Assembly (NCBI RefSeq): GCF_022763305.1
Contig: NZ_JALEGT010000072.1
Location: 1-64,000 of the forward strand
Direction of reading: 5' to 3'
Origin: Marivita sp.
Lineage (GTDB): Bacteria > Pseudomonadota > Alphaproteobacteria > Rhodobacterales > Rhodobacteraceae
DNA length: 64,000 nt
Shown: positions 1 through 11,138 of the stretch, one piece after another
How the letters are laid out: every line of letters begins with the position of its first letter
Numbering within the stretch: position 1 is the stretch's first letter
Position numbers and translations under genes: made by a program
Notes under the pieces: generated by a model
What the model was told of the DNA's origin: nothing
What the model saw: only the letters and a program-made list of their open reading frames with translations
Database searches by the model: none

Positions 1-83
1 AAGGCGGCGGTTGTATCGGGAATGGCGCCGTTGAGGGATTTCAACTGCGCCTTCATGTCCTTGAGTTTGTCTTTCCAGCTCAT
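1..83 (-). CDS. partial hypothetical protein (N-terminus MSWKDKLKDMKAQLKSLNGAIPDTTAA..., runs off window)
   Basis: Reverse complement opens with ATG at 81-83 and stays open to the window edge. Confidence 0.55.
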   Translation of the reverse strand, partial: MSWKDKLKDMKAQLKSLNGAIPDTTAA

Positions 84-148
84 ATCGTGCTCCTGAGATG
101 TGTTTGGCCTGCAAGAGCATTCTGTCGCGCGACGGTCTTTGATGCAGA

Positions 149-628
149 TCAGGTGGCCCCTGTTGCGGTGCGCATCACGCGAAGCGCGCGACCGAAGAAG
201 ATGCCGGACAGTCCTCCTGCCAGCGTGCCGAAGGCGGCTGCATAGAGCGGAGTTGCCGCAAGCGACGGGGCCATGGCGTTGATCGTGCCGGTCGCGAAGT
301 TCAGAAAGAACACCCCCATGACGGTGATCATGGTCATCCATTCGCCCCGCAAGCTGACATGAGAGCGGGTTGATGAGATGGTCCATTTGCCCTGGGCGCG
401 AAATCCCAGAGCGGTTCCGGCCGCGTAGGCCAGTGTAAAGGCACCGATGGCGATCCACTGGGCGTCAAAAAAGATAACCGTTCTGAGTGTGAGAAGGCCA
501 AGACAGGGCAGGGCGTAGATCACCGCTTTCGGAACCGTCCGCGACCGGGTCGCGCGCAGGCTGATGTAGAGAAGGCCCAGAAAGAGGGGCAGAACCCAGA
601 CGGGGATATTGGTGAGAACGTGCGGCAT
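149..628 (-). CDS. small multi-TM membrane protein (DUF6622-like)
   Basis: 159 aa ORF, hydrophobic segments, typical of this uncharacterised family. Confidence 0.6.
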   Translation of the reverse strand: MPHVLTNIPVWVLPLFLGLLYISLRATRSRTVPKAVIYALPCLGLLTLRTVIFFDAQWIAIGAFTLAYAAGTALGFRAQGKWTISSTRSHVSLRGEWMTMITVMGVFFLNFATGTINAMAPSLAATPLYAAAFGTLAGGLSGIFFGRALRVMRTATGAT

Positions 629-832
629 GTGGTGTCTCCGAATTGCGGTGTCGCCACTTCCGCAATCAGAGGGTCTTCCTGCCAGAGCGCCTTCGTGAAA
701 GGCTGAATTTCTGCGTCAAAAGCGGGATACGCCGTTCACGATGCGCCGATGACGGAGAGTGCACACGGCGAAACGATGAAGGCCCCGCAGTTCTGCGAGG
801 CCTTGTTCGGTTTTTCGCTGTCCGGGCGGAGG

Positions 833-2521
833 TTATCCGAGCAGACGACGCGCGATGACCTGCGCCTGAATTTCTGCGGCACCTTCAAAGATGTTCAGGA
901 TGCGCGCGTCACACAGGATGCGGCTGATCTTGTATTCCAGCGCAAAGCCGTTGCCGCCGTGGATCTGCAGCGCATTGTCGGCTGCAGCCCAAGCCACACG
1001 GGCACCGAGCAGTTTCGCCATACCCGCTTCGAGGTCGCAGCGGCGGCCTTCGTCTTTTTCACGGGCCGAGAAATAGGTGAGCTGACGTGCGATCATCAAC
1101 TCGACCGCCATCATCGCCAGCTTCGACGCCACGCGCGGGAAGTGGATCAGCGCCTTGCCGAACTGCTTGCGGTCCTGCGAGTATTTCATGCCTTCGTCGA
1201 GGGCCGATTGCGCGACGCCGATGGCGCGGGCAGCGGTCTGGATACGGGCCGATTCAAACGTCTCCATCAGCTGTTTGAAGCCTTTGCCTTCTTCCATGCC
1301 GAGCAGGTTTTCGCCCTTCACTTTGAAGTCGTCGAAGTTGAGCGTGTATTCCTTCATGCCGCGATAGCCGAGCACTTCGATTTCACCGCCCGAAATGCCG
1401 GGATCCTGCCAGGGTTGCTCGTCGGTGCCGGGCGTCTTTTCAGCGAGAAACATCGACAGACCACGGTAATCGGTGGTGTCGGGAACTGTCCGTGCCAGCA
1501 CGGTCATCACATGGGTGCGCGCGGCGTGGGTGATCCATGTTTTGTTGCCGTTGATGATCCAGTCGCCGTTTTCATCTTTCACGGCGCGGGTCCGCAGCGA
1601 GCCGAGGTCGGAGCCGGTGTTCGGTTCGGTGAAGACAGCGGTGGGCAGGATTTCACCTGAGGCAAGGCCCGGCAACCATTTGGCTTTCTGTTCGTCGGTC
1701 CCGCCTGCGATCACCAATTCGGCCGCGATCTCGGACCGTGTGCCGAGTGAGCCGACGCCGATGTAACCACGCGACAGTTCTTCGGACACAACGCACATGG
1801 AGTTCTTGGAAAGACCAAAGCCGCCGTGCTCTTCCGGGATCGTCAGGCCGAACACGCCCATCTCGGCCAGCTCTTCGATGATCTCCATCGGGATGAGTTC
1901 GTCCTTGAGGTGCCATTCGTGGGCGTAGGGCTCCACCTTGTCGAGCGAGAAACGGCGGAACTGTTCGCGGATCATGTCGAGTTCATCGTCAAGGCCACAG
2001 GCCCCGACCGTGAGTTCAGCGCTGCGCTCTTGCATCAGTTCGACAAGGCGAACGCGGGCTGCTTGCGTGTTGGCCTCTTGTGTGAGGCGCATGACCTCCG
2101 GTGTCATCAGAGCACGCATGTCATCCTGAGACAGGCCGATGTCCTGAAGGCGCACGATCTCGCCCTGGTTCATCTGGATGCCGCCGTAGATCTGCCAGAG
2201 ATACTCACCGAAGGCGATCTGATGGATCAGGTGTTCCACCTCGCCAAACTTGCCATCGGCTGTCAGACGTTCGGCCCAGCCCTGCATCTGACGCAGCGAT
2301 TCCGCATAGGTGGCCAGCCATGCAAGCCCGTGCGCTGCCGTCTGGTGCTCTTCGATCAGGGCCCCGGACACGCGGCCATCTGCCTCGACCATATCGCGCA
2401 CGCGGGCTGTTGCCGTCTCGAGAATGGCCGTGACTGGTGCAACTGCGGCAGCCGTCAATGACAGCAGGTCGGGCAGGATCGTTTCGGTGGTCAGGGTCAG
2501 GTCTTGTCCGTCATGGGCCAT
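833..2521 (-). CDS. acyl-CoA dehydrogenase family protein
   Basis: 562 aa; ACAD motifs (AVFTEPNTGSDLGSLRTRA, YSQDRKQFGKALIHFP, QIHGGNGFALEYKISRILCDARILNIFEGAAEIQ). Confidence 0.9.
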   Translation of the reverse strand: MAHDGQDLTLTTETILPDLLSLTAAAVAPVTAILETATARVRDMVEADGRVSGALIEEHQTAAHGLAWLATYAESLRQMQGWAERLTADGKFGEVEHLIHQIAFGEYLWQIYGGIQMNQGEIVRLQDIGLSQDDMRALMTPEVMRLTQEANTQAARVRLVELMQERSAELTVGACGLDDELDMIREQFRRFSLDKVEPYAHEWHLKDELIPMEIIEELAEMGVFGLTIPEEHGGFGLSKNSMCVVSEELSRGYIGVGSLGTRSEIAAELVIAGGTDEQKAKWLPGLASGEILPTAVFTEPNTGSDLGSLRTRAVKDENGDWIINGNKTWITHAARTHVMTVLARTVPDTTDYRGLSMFLAEKTPGTDEQPWQDPGISGGEIEVLGYRGMKEYTLNFDDFKVKGENLLGMEEGKGFKQLMETFESARIQTAARAIGVAQSALDEGMKYSQDRKQFGKALIHFPRVASKLAMMAVELMIARQLTYFSAREKDEGRRCDLEAGMAKLLGARVAWAAADNALQIHGGNGFALEYKISRILCDARILNIFEGAAEIQAQVIARRLLG

Positions 2522-2665
2522 GAATCACGTCCTTTTCAGCTTTGGGGCTGGATATCTATTTTGCAGGTGCAGCGCAACAAAAATACCCAACCAGACCTAA
2601 ATTTGTTCCAATCTTTCGCTCTGAATCGCTGCCGTGCGGCGCCGGGCGGATGCACGTGCAGAAAC

Positions 2666-2711
2666 AATAAAGGGCGAGTGCACCAGAATATGGTGCGCTC
2701 GCCCCTTTATT
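2666..2711 (-). terminator. long hairpin, probable terminator downstream of pckA
   Basis: AATAAAGGGCGAGTGCACCA-GAATA-TGGTGCGCTCGCCCCTTTATT, near-perfect inverted repeat between the pckA stop and the next gene. Confidence 0.8.
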
Positions 2712-2737
2712 TCCAAGCGCCTTTCGACGCAGCTGCC

Positions 2738-4336
2738 TTAGCCGATGGCCGCGGCTTTGACGTCTTCGTCGATATACGGAACGTATTGCGCGAAATTGTC
2801 GGCGAACATCTGCACCAGCTTTTCCGCCTGCGCGTCATAGGCCGCCTTGTCATTCCAGGTACGGCGCGGATCGAGCAGCATGTCCGGCACACCTTCGACC
2901 TGGACCGGCACTTCGAAGCCGAAGTTGGGATCCTTGCGGAACTCGGCCTCGGCAAGGCTGCCATCGAGGGCGGCTGTCAGCAGGGCGCGGGTTGCCTTGA
3001 TCGGCATCCGCTGGCCCGAGCCATAGGCTCCGCCGGTCCAGCCGGTGTTCACCAGCCAGCACGTTGCGCCATGTGACGCGATCTTCTCGCGCAGCAGATT
3101 GCCATAGACCTCGGGACGGCGCGGCATGAACGGTGCGCCAAAGCAGGTCGAGAAAGTGGGCTCGGGTTCGGTCACGCCACGCTCTGTCCCGGCAACCTTG
3201 GAGGTGAAGCCGGACAGGAAGTGGTACATCGCCTGCGCTGGTGTCAGGCGCGCGATCGGAGGCAGCACACCGAAGGCATCGCAGGTCAACATGATGATGT
3301 TCTTGGGATGCCCGCCCAGGGCCGTCGAAGACGCGTTCGAAATATATTCGAGCGGGTAGGCGCAGCGCATGTTCGCGGTCAGGCTGTCGTCCTTGAAATC
3401 CAGCTCGAACGTTTCGGGATCGAAGACCATGTTTTCGATGACCGTACCGAATTTTGTGGTGGTCGCGTAGATTTCCGGCTCGGCCTCGGCAGAAAGGTTG
3501 ATCGTCTTGGCATAGCAGCCGCCTTCAAAGTTGAAGGTGCCGCGGTCGGACCAGCCGTGTTCGTCATCACCGATCAGAACGCGGTTCGGGTCTGCCGACA
3601 GCGTGGTCTTGCCGGTGCCGGACAGGCCAAAGAAGATTGCCGTATCCACCGGGTTGCCGACCGCGTGGTTGGCCGAGCAGTGCATCGGCATGATGCCTTT
3701 CTCGGGCAACAGGTAGTTCAGCAGCGAGAAGATGGATTTCTTGTTCTCGCCCGCGTATTCGGTGCCACCGATCAGGATGAGCTTCTTGTCGAAATTCATC
3801 GCGATCACGGTTTCCGAACGGCAGTTGTGTTTCTTGGGGTCTGCCTGGAAGGACGGGCAGTTGATGACCGTGAAATCGGCGGTGAACGTGTCGAGGTCGT
3901 CACGTTCCGGACGGCGCATCATGTGGCGGATGAAGAGGTTGTGCCACGCCAGTTCCTGAACGAAGCGCACGTCAATGGAGTGCTTGGGGTCTGCACCGCC
4001 GACAAGATCCTGAACGAAGTATTCGCGGCCCTTCATGTGCTCGAGCATGTCGGCGTAGAGCGCATCGAAGCCTTCGGGCGACATCGGTGCGTTGTTTTCC
4101 CACCAGATCGTGTCGGCCACGCTGTCGGTCTTGACGACGTGCTTGTCCTTGGGCGACCGGCCGGTGAACTTGCCGGTGGTCACAAGGAACGCCCCGCCAT
4201 TGCCCAGAGTGCCTTCGCCGCGTTTCAAGGCCGCTTCGATCAGAGCGGGCTCTGTGAGGTTGTAATAGACATTGCCAAGCCCGGTGATCTGTTGATCCTC
4301 AAGCCGGAATTCCGGGTTCACCCGTCCAAATGTCAT
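2738..4336 (-). CDS. pckA: phosphoenolpyruvate carboxykinase (ATP)
   Basis: Kinase-1a motif [29 protein letters not shown]; start [10 protein letters not shown] preferred over the upstream ORF extension. Confidence 0.95.
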   Translation of the reverse strand: MTFGRVNPEFRLEDQQITGLGNVYYNLTEPALIEAALKRGEGTLGNGGAFLVTTGKFTGRSPKDKHVVKTDSVADTIWWENNAPMSPEGFDALYADMLEHMKGREYFVQDLVGGADPKHSIDVRFVQELAWHNLFIRHMMRRPERDDLDTFTADFTVINCPSFQADPKKHNCRSETVIAMNFDKKLILIGGTEYAGENKKSIFSLLNYLLPEKGIMPMHCSANHAVGNPVDTAIFFGLSGTGKTTLSADPNRVLIGDDEHGWSDRGTFNFEGGCYAKTINLSAEAEPEIYATTTKFGTVIENMVFDPETFELDFKDDSLTANMRCAYPLEYISNASSTALGGHPKNIIMLTCDAFGVLPPIARLTPAQAMYHFLSGFTSKVAGTERGVTEPEPTFSTCFGAPFMPRRPEVYGNLLREKIASHGATCWLVNTGWTGGAYGSGQRMPIKATRALLTAALDGSLAEAEFRKDPNFGFEVPVQVEGVPDMLLDPRRTWNDKAAYDAQAEKLVQMFADNFAQYVPYIDEDVKAAAIG

Positions 4337-4476
4337 TTGCCAAGCTCCTGTAGCCGCGCTCGTAGCGGCAGTATTGAAGAGGGACGAAGAGTACGCGTCC
4401 CACCCGAAGCGGTGCGCCAAGGGTGATCGCCTCTTAGCATGTCGCTTCCAAATCTGAACAGGACGCAATCGCGCAG

Positions 4477-4508
4477 TTAGCGCAACCAAAACGGGTTTAG
4501 CGCAACCA
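4477..4508. repeat. tandem direct repeat TTAGCGCAACCA-N8-TTAGCGCAACCA
   Basis: Two identical 12-mers (4477-4488, 4497-4508) with 20 bp period in the pckA/chvI intergenic region. Confidence 0.7.
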
Positions 4509-4679
4509 TGGCTGCTCTCCGCCGACCGTGGTGATGCAATTTAGCCATCCGTAAGGATTTTTAGGTCTCAATATTGCTGGCGTGGCGGAGTGATTCGCAG
4601 AATTGAGTTGGCGCAAACGGAAAAAAGACACATAATGGCGAAAAAAACATAATTGAGAGCAGTACAAGGAACACACTTC

Positions 4680-5384
4680 ATGTCGAAAATCGCCCTTGTG
4701 GACGATGACAGGAATATCCTGACATCGGTCGCGATCACCCTCGAGGCCGAAGGTTTCGAAGTCGAGACCTATAACGACGGACAGGCCGCGCTGGACGCGT
4801 TCAACAAGAAGATGCCGGACATGGCTGTCTTCGACATCAAGATGCCGCGCATGGATGGCATGGACCTGCTTCAGCGGGTGCGCCAGAAATCCAAGATGCC
4901 CGTCATTTTCCTGACGTCCAAAGATGACGAGATTGACGAGGTGCTCGGTCTGCGCATGGGGGCGGACGACTACGTCAAGAAGCCGTTCTCGCAGCGTCTT
5001 CTGGTCGAGCGCATCCGTGCCCTACTGCGGCGGCAGGATGCCATTTCCGGCGATGCGGCCGGTGGCGAGGTCGAAGAGACCAAGCTGATGGTGCGGGGCA
5101 ACCTGACAATGGACCCGCTGCGCCATTCCGTGTCCTGGAAAGGGCAGGATGTGTCGCTCACGGTTACGGAATTCCTGTTGCTGCAGGCGCTGGCACAGCG
5201 CCCCGGCTTCGTCAAATCCCGCGATCAGCTGATGGATGTGGCCTATGACGATCAGGTCTATGTCGACGACCGCACCATCGACAGCCACATCAAGCGTCTT
5301 CGCAAGAAAATGCGCTCGGTCGACAATGATTTCTCGGCGATCGAAACGCTTTACGGGATCGGGTACCGTTACAACGAAGAGTGA
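4680..5384 (+). CDS. chvI: response regulator ChvI (OmpR/PhoB family)
   Basis: Receiver ([20 protein letters not shown]) plus winged helix; followed by ChvG and hprK. Confidence 0.92.
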   Translation: MSKIALVDDDRNILTSVAITLEAEGFEVETYNDGQAALDAFNKKMPDMAVFDIKMPRMDGMDLLQRVRQKSKMPVIFLTSKDDEIDEVLGLRMGADDYVKKPFSQRLLVERIRALLRRQDAISGDAAGGEVEETKLMVRGNLTMDPLRHSVSWKGQDVSLTVTEFLLLQALAQRPGFVKSRDQLMDVAYDDQVYVDDRTIDSHIKRLRKKMRSVDNDFSAIETLYGIGYRYNEE

Positions 5385-7102
5385 CCATGGCACTGGTTGA
5401 AGGTGTGACCCACGGCAAGGACGGCGGGCGCAAGGATGCGGATGTTGTGCTCGGGGACGATTGGGTCGCCCCCGACAAAACAGTCGAGTCCGAAGTGCGC
5501 AGCATCCGTGAAAAGCGCGGATTGTTTTCTCTCAACAAATCGCCGCTGACCCGCAAGATCATCACCTTCAACCTGGTCGCCCTCAACTTTCTGGTCGCGG
5601 GTATTCTGTTTCTCAATTCCTCGCGGGACACACTTGCCGAACAAAAGGCCACGTCCGTCCGTATCGAGGCGGAACTGATCGCGAATGTATTCGAGGCGCA
5701 GGCGCTGGAGGCGCAGTCCGTCAACCTTGGCGTCGGCGAAGGCATCGACGTTGCACGGACCCTCGACACGCTCGACATGCGCCCAGGACGCGAAGTTTTC
5801 GTGTTCGACGCGGCCCGGTTTCTTGTCGGGAATGTCGGATCGACAGCCGGTCTTGGTGCTGGTGTGTCAGCTGCCGAAAAACCGACGGTGATCTCGGATT
5901 TTCTACTGTCTGTCTGGAGCAGCGTGTCGTCCGTGTTTCAGACGGATGCCGGCCTGCAACCCCTGACACTGGAAGACATTCTGCGCCGCCAGATCGAAGA
6001 GACCGATCCGACGGTCACACGGATCGAGCGGTCCGAAGGCCCCAACGGTGAAACGATCTTTACCGCGCTGAGCCCGATCCAGGTGGAAAGCGGCGTTGCA
6101 GGGACCATTGCTCTTGTCAGCTATGCGCCGGAAATCGACGCGGCGGTGAGGCTGGAACGCGAAAACGTGCTGCAGATGTTCGTGATCGCCACACTGGTGT
6201 CGATTGGTCTGAGCCTCGTTCTGGCCTCGACCATTTCGAACCCCATCTCGAACCTCGCGGATGCCGCCGAGGTCGGGCGTGACCGCAATCGCCGGAACGT
6301 GTCGTCGGGCCGTATCCGAATTCCGGACCTGACGGCCCGCCCTGACGAAATCGGGCGTCTGTCCGGGGCGCTGCGCGGCATGGTCGCCGCGCTCTATGAC
6401 CGGATCGACGCCAACGAACAGTTCGCTGCTGACGTTGCGCATGAGATCAAGAACCCGCTTGCCTCGCTGCGGTCAGCCGTGGGCACGTTGCGCCTTGCCA
6501 AACGCCCGGATCAGGTCGAACGCCTGCTTGATGTCATCGACCATGATGTCCGCCGGCTGGACCGGCTGGTCAGCGACATCTCGAACGCATCGCGGCTGGA
6601 CAGCGAACTGGTCAAGGAAGAAGAGGCCGAGTTCAATCTTCTCGACATGCTGCGCAATATTGCGCAGTTCCTGGGTGAAGATGCGAAACGTCAGGGGATC
6701 GAATTCATTTCGGACCTGCCGGATCGGCCCATCCTTGTGCATGGGCTCGAGGCACGGCTGGCGCAGGTTTTCGTCAATCTCATCACCAACGCGATCAGCT
6801 TCTGTGAAGACGGCGACGCCATTCGCATCTGGGCGCGCCGCCGCGAGAACCGTGTGCTGATCGTGGTCGAGGATACAGGTCCAGGTATCCCGGACGAGGC
6901 ATTGACCAAGATCTTCAAACGCTTCTACTCGCAACGGCCTGAAACGGATTTCGGCAACAATTCCGGCTTGGGCCTCGCGATCTCCAAGCAGATCGTCGAA
7001 GCGCATGGTGGTGTGATCTGGGCGGAGAATATCCGCCCGACCGAAGCGGACGCCACATCCGAACCGCTTGGCGCGCGCTTTGTCGTGGGCCTGCCGCTTT
7101 AG
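5381..7102 (+). CDS. chvG: sensor histidine kinase ChvG
   Basis: H-box [20 protein letters not shown] boxes; overlaps chvI; possible start ATG 5387. Confidence 0.92.
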   Translation: MTMALVEGVTHGKDGGRKDADVVLGDDWVAPDKTVESEVRSIREKRGLFSLNKSPLTRKIITFNLVALNFLVAGILFLNSSRDTLAEQKATSVRIEAELIANVFEAQALEAQSVNLGVGEGIDVARTLDTLDMRPGREVFVFDAARFLVGNVGSTAGLGAGVSAAEKPTVISDFLLSVWSSVSSVFQTDAGLQPLTLEDILRRQIEETDPTVTRIERSEGPNGETIFTALSPIQVESGVAGTIALVSYAPEIDAAVRLERENVLQMFVIATLVSIGLSLVLASTISNPISNLADAAEVGRDRNRRNVSSGRIRIPDLTARPDEIGRLSGALRGMVAALYDRIDANEQFAADVAHEIKNPLASLRSAVGTLRLAKRPDQVERLLDVIDHDVRRLDRLVSDISNASRLDSELVKEEEAEFNLLDMLRNIAQFLGEDAKRQGIEFISDLPDRPILVHGLEARLAQVFVNLITNAISFCEDGDAIRIWARRRENRVLIVVEDTGPGIPDEALTKIFKRFYSQRPETDFGNNSGLGLAISKQIVEAHGGVIWAENIRPTEADATSEPLGARFVVGLPL

Positions 7103-7110
7103 GGCGCGCC

Positions 7111-7551
7111 ATGCCCGATCCGGCCCCGCAGATCCTGCATGCTACTGCGGTCGCTTTGGGGGACAGGGCGGTTCTCATCACAGGCGCATCTGGCAGCGGA
7201 AAATCAGCACTGGCGCTTGAGATGATGGCCCGAGGAGCAATGCTTGTCGCCGATGATCGGGTGATCCTGTCGACGATGGGAGCAAAGGTCATGCTGGATT
7301 GTCCAGAGCCATTGCGCGGCATGATCGAGGCGCGTGGCGTGGGCCTTTTGCATGCGGAGTACAGGTCTCCGGTCGCACTGGCGCTGGCCGTCGACATGGA
7401 CCAGACGGAGACAGAGCGATTGCCGCCCCATCGCGGCATCACATACCTTTCACAAACATTTCCGTTGCTTCACAATGTGGCATCGCGGCATTTCCCTTCT
7501 GCCGTTTTGCAATATCTACGAAGCAACGGACGGGCCGACACAGCGCCCTGA
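7111..7551 (+). CDS. hprK: HPr kinase/phosphatase, short alphaproteobacterial type
   Basis: Walker A GASGSGKSALALEMMARGA; 146 aa; syntenic with chvIG. Confidence 0.88.
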   Translation: MPDPAPQILHATAVALGDRAVLITGASGSGKSALALEMMARGAMLVADDRVILSTMGAKVMLDCPEPLRGMIEARGVGLLHAEYRSPVALALAVDMDQTETERLPPHRGITYLSQTFPLLHNVASRHFPSAVLQYLRSNGRADTAP

Positions 7552-7567
7552 GCGACGAAGCAGAGAC

Positions 7568-8491
7568 ATGGCGACCCAGCCCAATCCGACCCGCGTTGTT
7601 CTGGTCACCGGCCCTTCGGGCGCCGGGCGCAGCACTGCAATCAACGTGCTCGAGGATCTCGGGTTCGAAGCGATCGACAACATCCCGCTGCGCATGATCA
7701 GCCGACTGTTCGAGGAAGACCCGCCCGGGCATCCTCTGGCCCTTGGCATCGACGTGCGCAACCGCGACTTCTCGCTCGATCGGTTGCTGGACTTGCACAC
7801 CGATATGGTGAGCCAGACCGAAGGCAATGCCACGCTGCTTTATCTCGACTGTCGGCCCGACGTCCTGTTGCGGCGCTATTCCGAGACGCGGCGCCGCCAT
7901 CCTCTGGCGCAAAGCGAAACGCCCGAGATCGGAATCGCCCGCGAGATCGAGCTACTTCAACCGATCGAGGAACGGGCTGATATCCTGATCGACACATCCA
8001 ACTTGTCGCCGCACGATCTCAAGGCTCAGCTCCATCAATGGTTTGCGGATGCGTCGTCGCAGAAACTGTCGGTCGCTGTTCAGTCGTTTTCCTTCAAGCG
8101 CGGGATCCCGCATGGTGCGGACATGGTGTTCGATTGCCGATTCCTCGCCAACCCGCATTGGGAGCCGTCGCTGCGCGAGTTGACGGGCCTTGACGAGTCC
8201 GTCCGCACATTTGTGGCGGCCGATGGCCGGGCGCAACCATTCCTTGAGAAGATCGGCGATATGTTGGGATTTCTGTTGCCCGAGGTGGACCGGGAAGGGA
8301 AAACCCATCTCTCGGTTGCCATTGGGTGCACGGGAGGGCAACACAGGTCGGTTGTCGTAGCGGAACATGTGGCGCGGACCCTTGCAGAGCAGGGCTGGCG
8401 GGTGTCAATTGGCCATAAGGAATTGGCGCGCCGGGGGATCGCGCCCGCGGGCGGCGTTGTGCTGTCCGATCTTGGAGGGACGGGAGAGTGA
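7568..8491 (+). CDS. rapZ: RNase adapter RapZ (P-loop, YvcJ family)
   Basis: VLVTGPSGAGRSTAINVLEDLGFEAIDNIPL; IGCTGGQHRSVVVAE. Confidence 0.93.
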   Translation: MATQPNPTRVVLVTGPSGAGRSTAINVLEDLGFEAIDNIPLRMISRLFEEDPPGHPLALGIDVRNRDFSLDRLLDLHTDMVSQTEGNATLLYLDCRPDVLLRRYSETRRRHPLAQSETPEIGIAREIELLQPIEERADILIDTSNLSPHDLKAQLHQWFADASSQKLSVAVQSFSFKRGIPHGADMVFDCRFLANPHWEPSLRELTGLDESVRTFVAADGRAQPFLEKIGDMLGFLLPEVDREGKTHLSVAIGCTGGQHRSVVVAEHVARTLAEQGWRVSIGHKELARRGIAPAGGVVLSDLGGTGE

Positions 8492-8889
8492 TCGGGATCG
8501 TGATCGTGGCCCATGGCGGTCTGGCGCATGAATACCTGTCCGCGGTGGAGCATGTTGTCGGCCATCAACCCGGCATGGCCGCCGTGTCGATCGACGCCGA
8601 TCACAACCGGGATGCCAAGCAGAAAGAGATTTGCGCGTTGGCTGACGAGGTCGATACCGGCGATGGCGTCGTAATCGTGACCGACATGTTCGGTGGATCG
8701 CCCTCGAACCTCAGCTTGCGCGCCTGCCAGCCCGAGAACCGCAGGATCGTGTACGGCGCAAACCTGCCCATGTTGATCAAACTGGCGAAAAGCCGCGACA
8801 AGTCCGTGCCCGAAGCCGTACGTGCGGCATTGGATGCCGGTCGGAAATACATTGACAGTCAGGACGTAACGCTGGATCAGGGCGCCTGA
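8488..8889 (+). CDS. PTS fructose/mannose-type EIIA component
   Basis: GIVIVAHGGLAHEYL; VTDMFGGSPSNLSL. Confidence 0.9.
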   Translation: MIGIVIVAHGGLAHEYLSAVEHVVGHQPGMAAVSIDADHNRDAKQKEICALADEVDTGDGVVIVTDMFGGSPSNLSLRACQPENRRIVYGANLPMLIKLAKSRDKSVPEAVRAALDAGRKYIDSQDVTLDQGA

Positions 8890-8917
8890 TCAGGTGGGTT
8901 GAGGGAGGCCCGGCATC

Positions 8918-9196
8918 ATGTCCGCCACGGCGCAGCGCGTTTTGAAAATCGTGAACGAGAAGGGTTTGCACGCTCGGGCGTCTGCAAAGCTGGTCGAAGT
9001 CGTCGAAGGCTTTGATGCAACCGCTGAGGTGCGCAAGGACGGCATGAGCGCGTCGGGGGACAGCATCATGGGGCTTTTGATGTTGGCAGCTTCCAAAGGA
9101 ACCTCTATTGAGGTAGTCACATCCGGGCCAGACGCAGAGGCCCTGGCCACCGCCATCGAAACCCTGGTGGCCGATCGCTTTGGAGAAGGCTGCTGA
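8918..9196 (+). CDS. ptsH: phosphocarrier protein HPr
   Basis: NEKGLHARASAKLVEVVE active-site His region; SIMGLLMLAASKGT. Confidence 0.93.
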   Translation: MSATAQRVLKIVNEKGLHARASAKLVEVVEGFDATAEVRKDGMSASGDSIMGLLMLAASKGTSIEVVTSGPDAEALATAIETLVADRFGEGC

Positions 9197-9244
9197 TCTT
9201 TGTGATCGGCCGTGCCAACCGGACACAGGACGTCACGCTGCCAT

Positions 9245-10126
9245 ATGGTTGAAAGCTATCAGCACACATCGACGGACGCGCGCCCAGTGGGGCAGGTCGA
9301 TGTGCCGTATGACAAGCGCAAGCTGAGCTACGCCAACACCTTTACCAATCCGTGGAAAGCCAACACGATCCGTGCGATGGAGTGGATGACGGGCAAGATC
9401 CCGCTGCTGCGGCTGGTGCGACGCTTTGAACGTATGGGCCCGGCCGAAGGTCAGGCGTTCTGGGGACAGGCGCTCGGGTTGATGGACATCCGTCTCGAAA
9501 CGCCGCCCGAGCAAATCGCGCGTATCCCGAAAGACGGTCCGGTGATCGTTGTGGCGAACCATCCGCACGGGCTGGTCGACGGGATGATCCTGGCCGAGCT
9601 GATCGGACGGGTGCGCACGGATTACAAGATCCTGACGCGATCCCTGCTGACAGGGGTCACCGAGATCGAGGAATTCATGATTCCCGTCCCGTTTCCGCAT
9701 GAAGCGGATGCCCGGGAACAAAGCCTCGAGATGCGCAGCCGCGCGATGGCACATCTCAAGAAGGGTGGGGTGATCGCGCTTTTCCCATCCGGCGTTGTTG
9801 CATCGAGCGACAGTTTCTTCGGTCCTGCGATCGAACGGACATGGAATCCGTTTACTGCGAACCTGATCCAGCGGTCCGGCGCGACGGTAGTACCGATCTT
9901 TTTCCCGGGACAGAATTCACGCGCCTATCAGATCGCAAATCAGCTGTCGGCGACGCTGCGGCAGGGCTTGCTGATCCACGAGGTCATTCATGCCTGCGGC
10001 AAACCGCAGGCGCCCATTGTAGGTGAGCCGATCCTGCCCGACGCGATCGAGGCTTTCGCAGGGCGCAGTCGCGATTTCGTGGCCTCCCTGCGTGAGACGA
10101 CGATGGGGTTGGGCTCGGCGGATTAA
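9245..10126 (+). CDS. lysophospholipid/1-acylglycerol-3-phosphate acyltransferase family
   Basis: NHPHGLVDGM (HX4D-like) and FPSGVVASSD motifs. Confidence 0.82.
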   Translation: MVESYQHTSTDARPVGQVDVPYDKRKLSYANTFTNPWKANTIRAMEWMTGKIPLLRLVRRFERMGPAEGQAFWGQALGLMDIRLETPPEQIARIPKDGPVIVVANHPHGLVDGMILAELIGRVRTDYKILTRSLLTGVTEIEEFMIPVPFPHEADAREQSLEMRSRAMAHLKKGGVIALFPSGVVASSDSFFGPAIERTWNPFTANLIQRSGATVVPIFFPGQNSRAYQIANQLSATLRQGLLIHEVIHACGKPQAPIVGEPILPDAIEAFAGRSRDFVASLRETTMGLGSAD

Positions 10127-10998
10127 CGCGTCGGCACCGGGGTTTCACCGCGATAATCGTAGAATCCGCGCTGCGTCTTGCGCCCCAGCCACCCCGCCTC
10201 GACATACTTGGTCAGAAGGGGGCAGGGGCGATACTTGGTGTCCGCAAGCCCATCATGCAGAACGTTCATGATCGCGAGGCAGGTGTCGAGACCGATGAAA
10301 TCCGCGAGTTCCAGTGGCCCCATCGGGTGGTTCGCGCCCAACTTCATCGACTGGTCGATGGAATTGACGTTACCGACGCCCTCGTAGAGCGTGTACACCG
10401 CTTCGTTGATCATCGGCATCAGGATGCGGTTGACGATGAAGGCGGGAAAATCCTCGGCCGAGGCGGCGGTCTTGCCCAGTTTCTCGACGACACCGAGGCA
10501 GGTTTCGTACGTTTCCTTGTCGGTTGCGATGCCGCGGATCAGTTCGACCAGCTGCATCACGGGCACGGGGTTCATGAAGTGGAACCCCATGAATTTCTCG
10601 GGGCGGTCCGTGCGACTGGCCAGGCGCGTGATCGAGATCGACGAGGTGTTCGAGGTCAGGATCGTATGCGGGTCGAGATGTGGCAGGAGGCTGTCAAAGA
10701 TCTTCTGCTTGATGGCTTCCTGTTCGGTCGCGGCCTCGATGATGAGGTCGGTCTTTGCCACCTGCGGCAGGTCCTGCGTGGTGGTGATCCGGCTCATGGC
10801 CGCGTCACGTTCGGCCTGCGTGATTTTTTCACGACTGACCTGCCGGTCCATGTTGCGTTCGATCAGCGTGATGGCGCGTGTCAGGGCGTCTTCGCTGATG
10901 TCATTCAGGACAACATCATAACCGGCAAGAGCCATCACATGGGCGATCCCGTTGCCCATCTGTCCAGCCCCGACCACGCCGATTGAATTGACCGTCAT
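10123..10998 (-). CDS. 3-hydroxybutyryl-CoA dehydrogenase
   Basis: GVVGAGQMGNGIAHVMALAGYDV; MGFHFMNPVPVMQLVELI; HPMGPLELADFIGLDT. Confidence 0.93.
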   Translation of the reverse strand: MTVNSIGVVGAGQMGNGIAHVMALAGYDVVLNDISEDALTRAITLIERNMDRQVSREKITQAERDAAMSRITTTQDLPQVAKTDLIIEAATEQEAIKQKIFDSLLPHLDPHTILTSNTSSISITRLASRTDRPEKFMGFHFMNPVPVMQLVELIRGIATDKETYETCLGVVEKLGKTAASAEDFPAFIVNRILMPMINEAVYTLYEGVGNVNSIDQSMKLGANHPMGPLELADFIGLDTCLAIMNVLHDGLADTKYRPCPLLTKYVEAGWLGRKTQRGFYDYRGETPVPTR

Positions 10999-11138
10999 GC
11001 AATTGCTCCATTCGTTTCGACGCAACAATGACTTGTGGACCGGGACGCTGCAAGGCGGATCGGTCGATTTTTAGCATTAGGCATTTGGGAACCGAATCGC
11101 GGCACTTTTCCTGTCGGGTGAAGAAAAGGGTTGGGTGT

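Noticed and set aside
3221-4426. 401-aa plus-strand ORF opposite pckA
   Set aside because: Antisense shadow; no conserved motif
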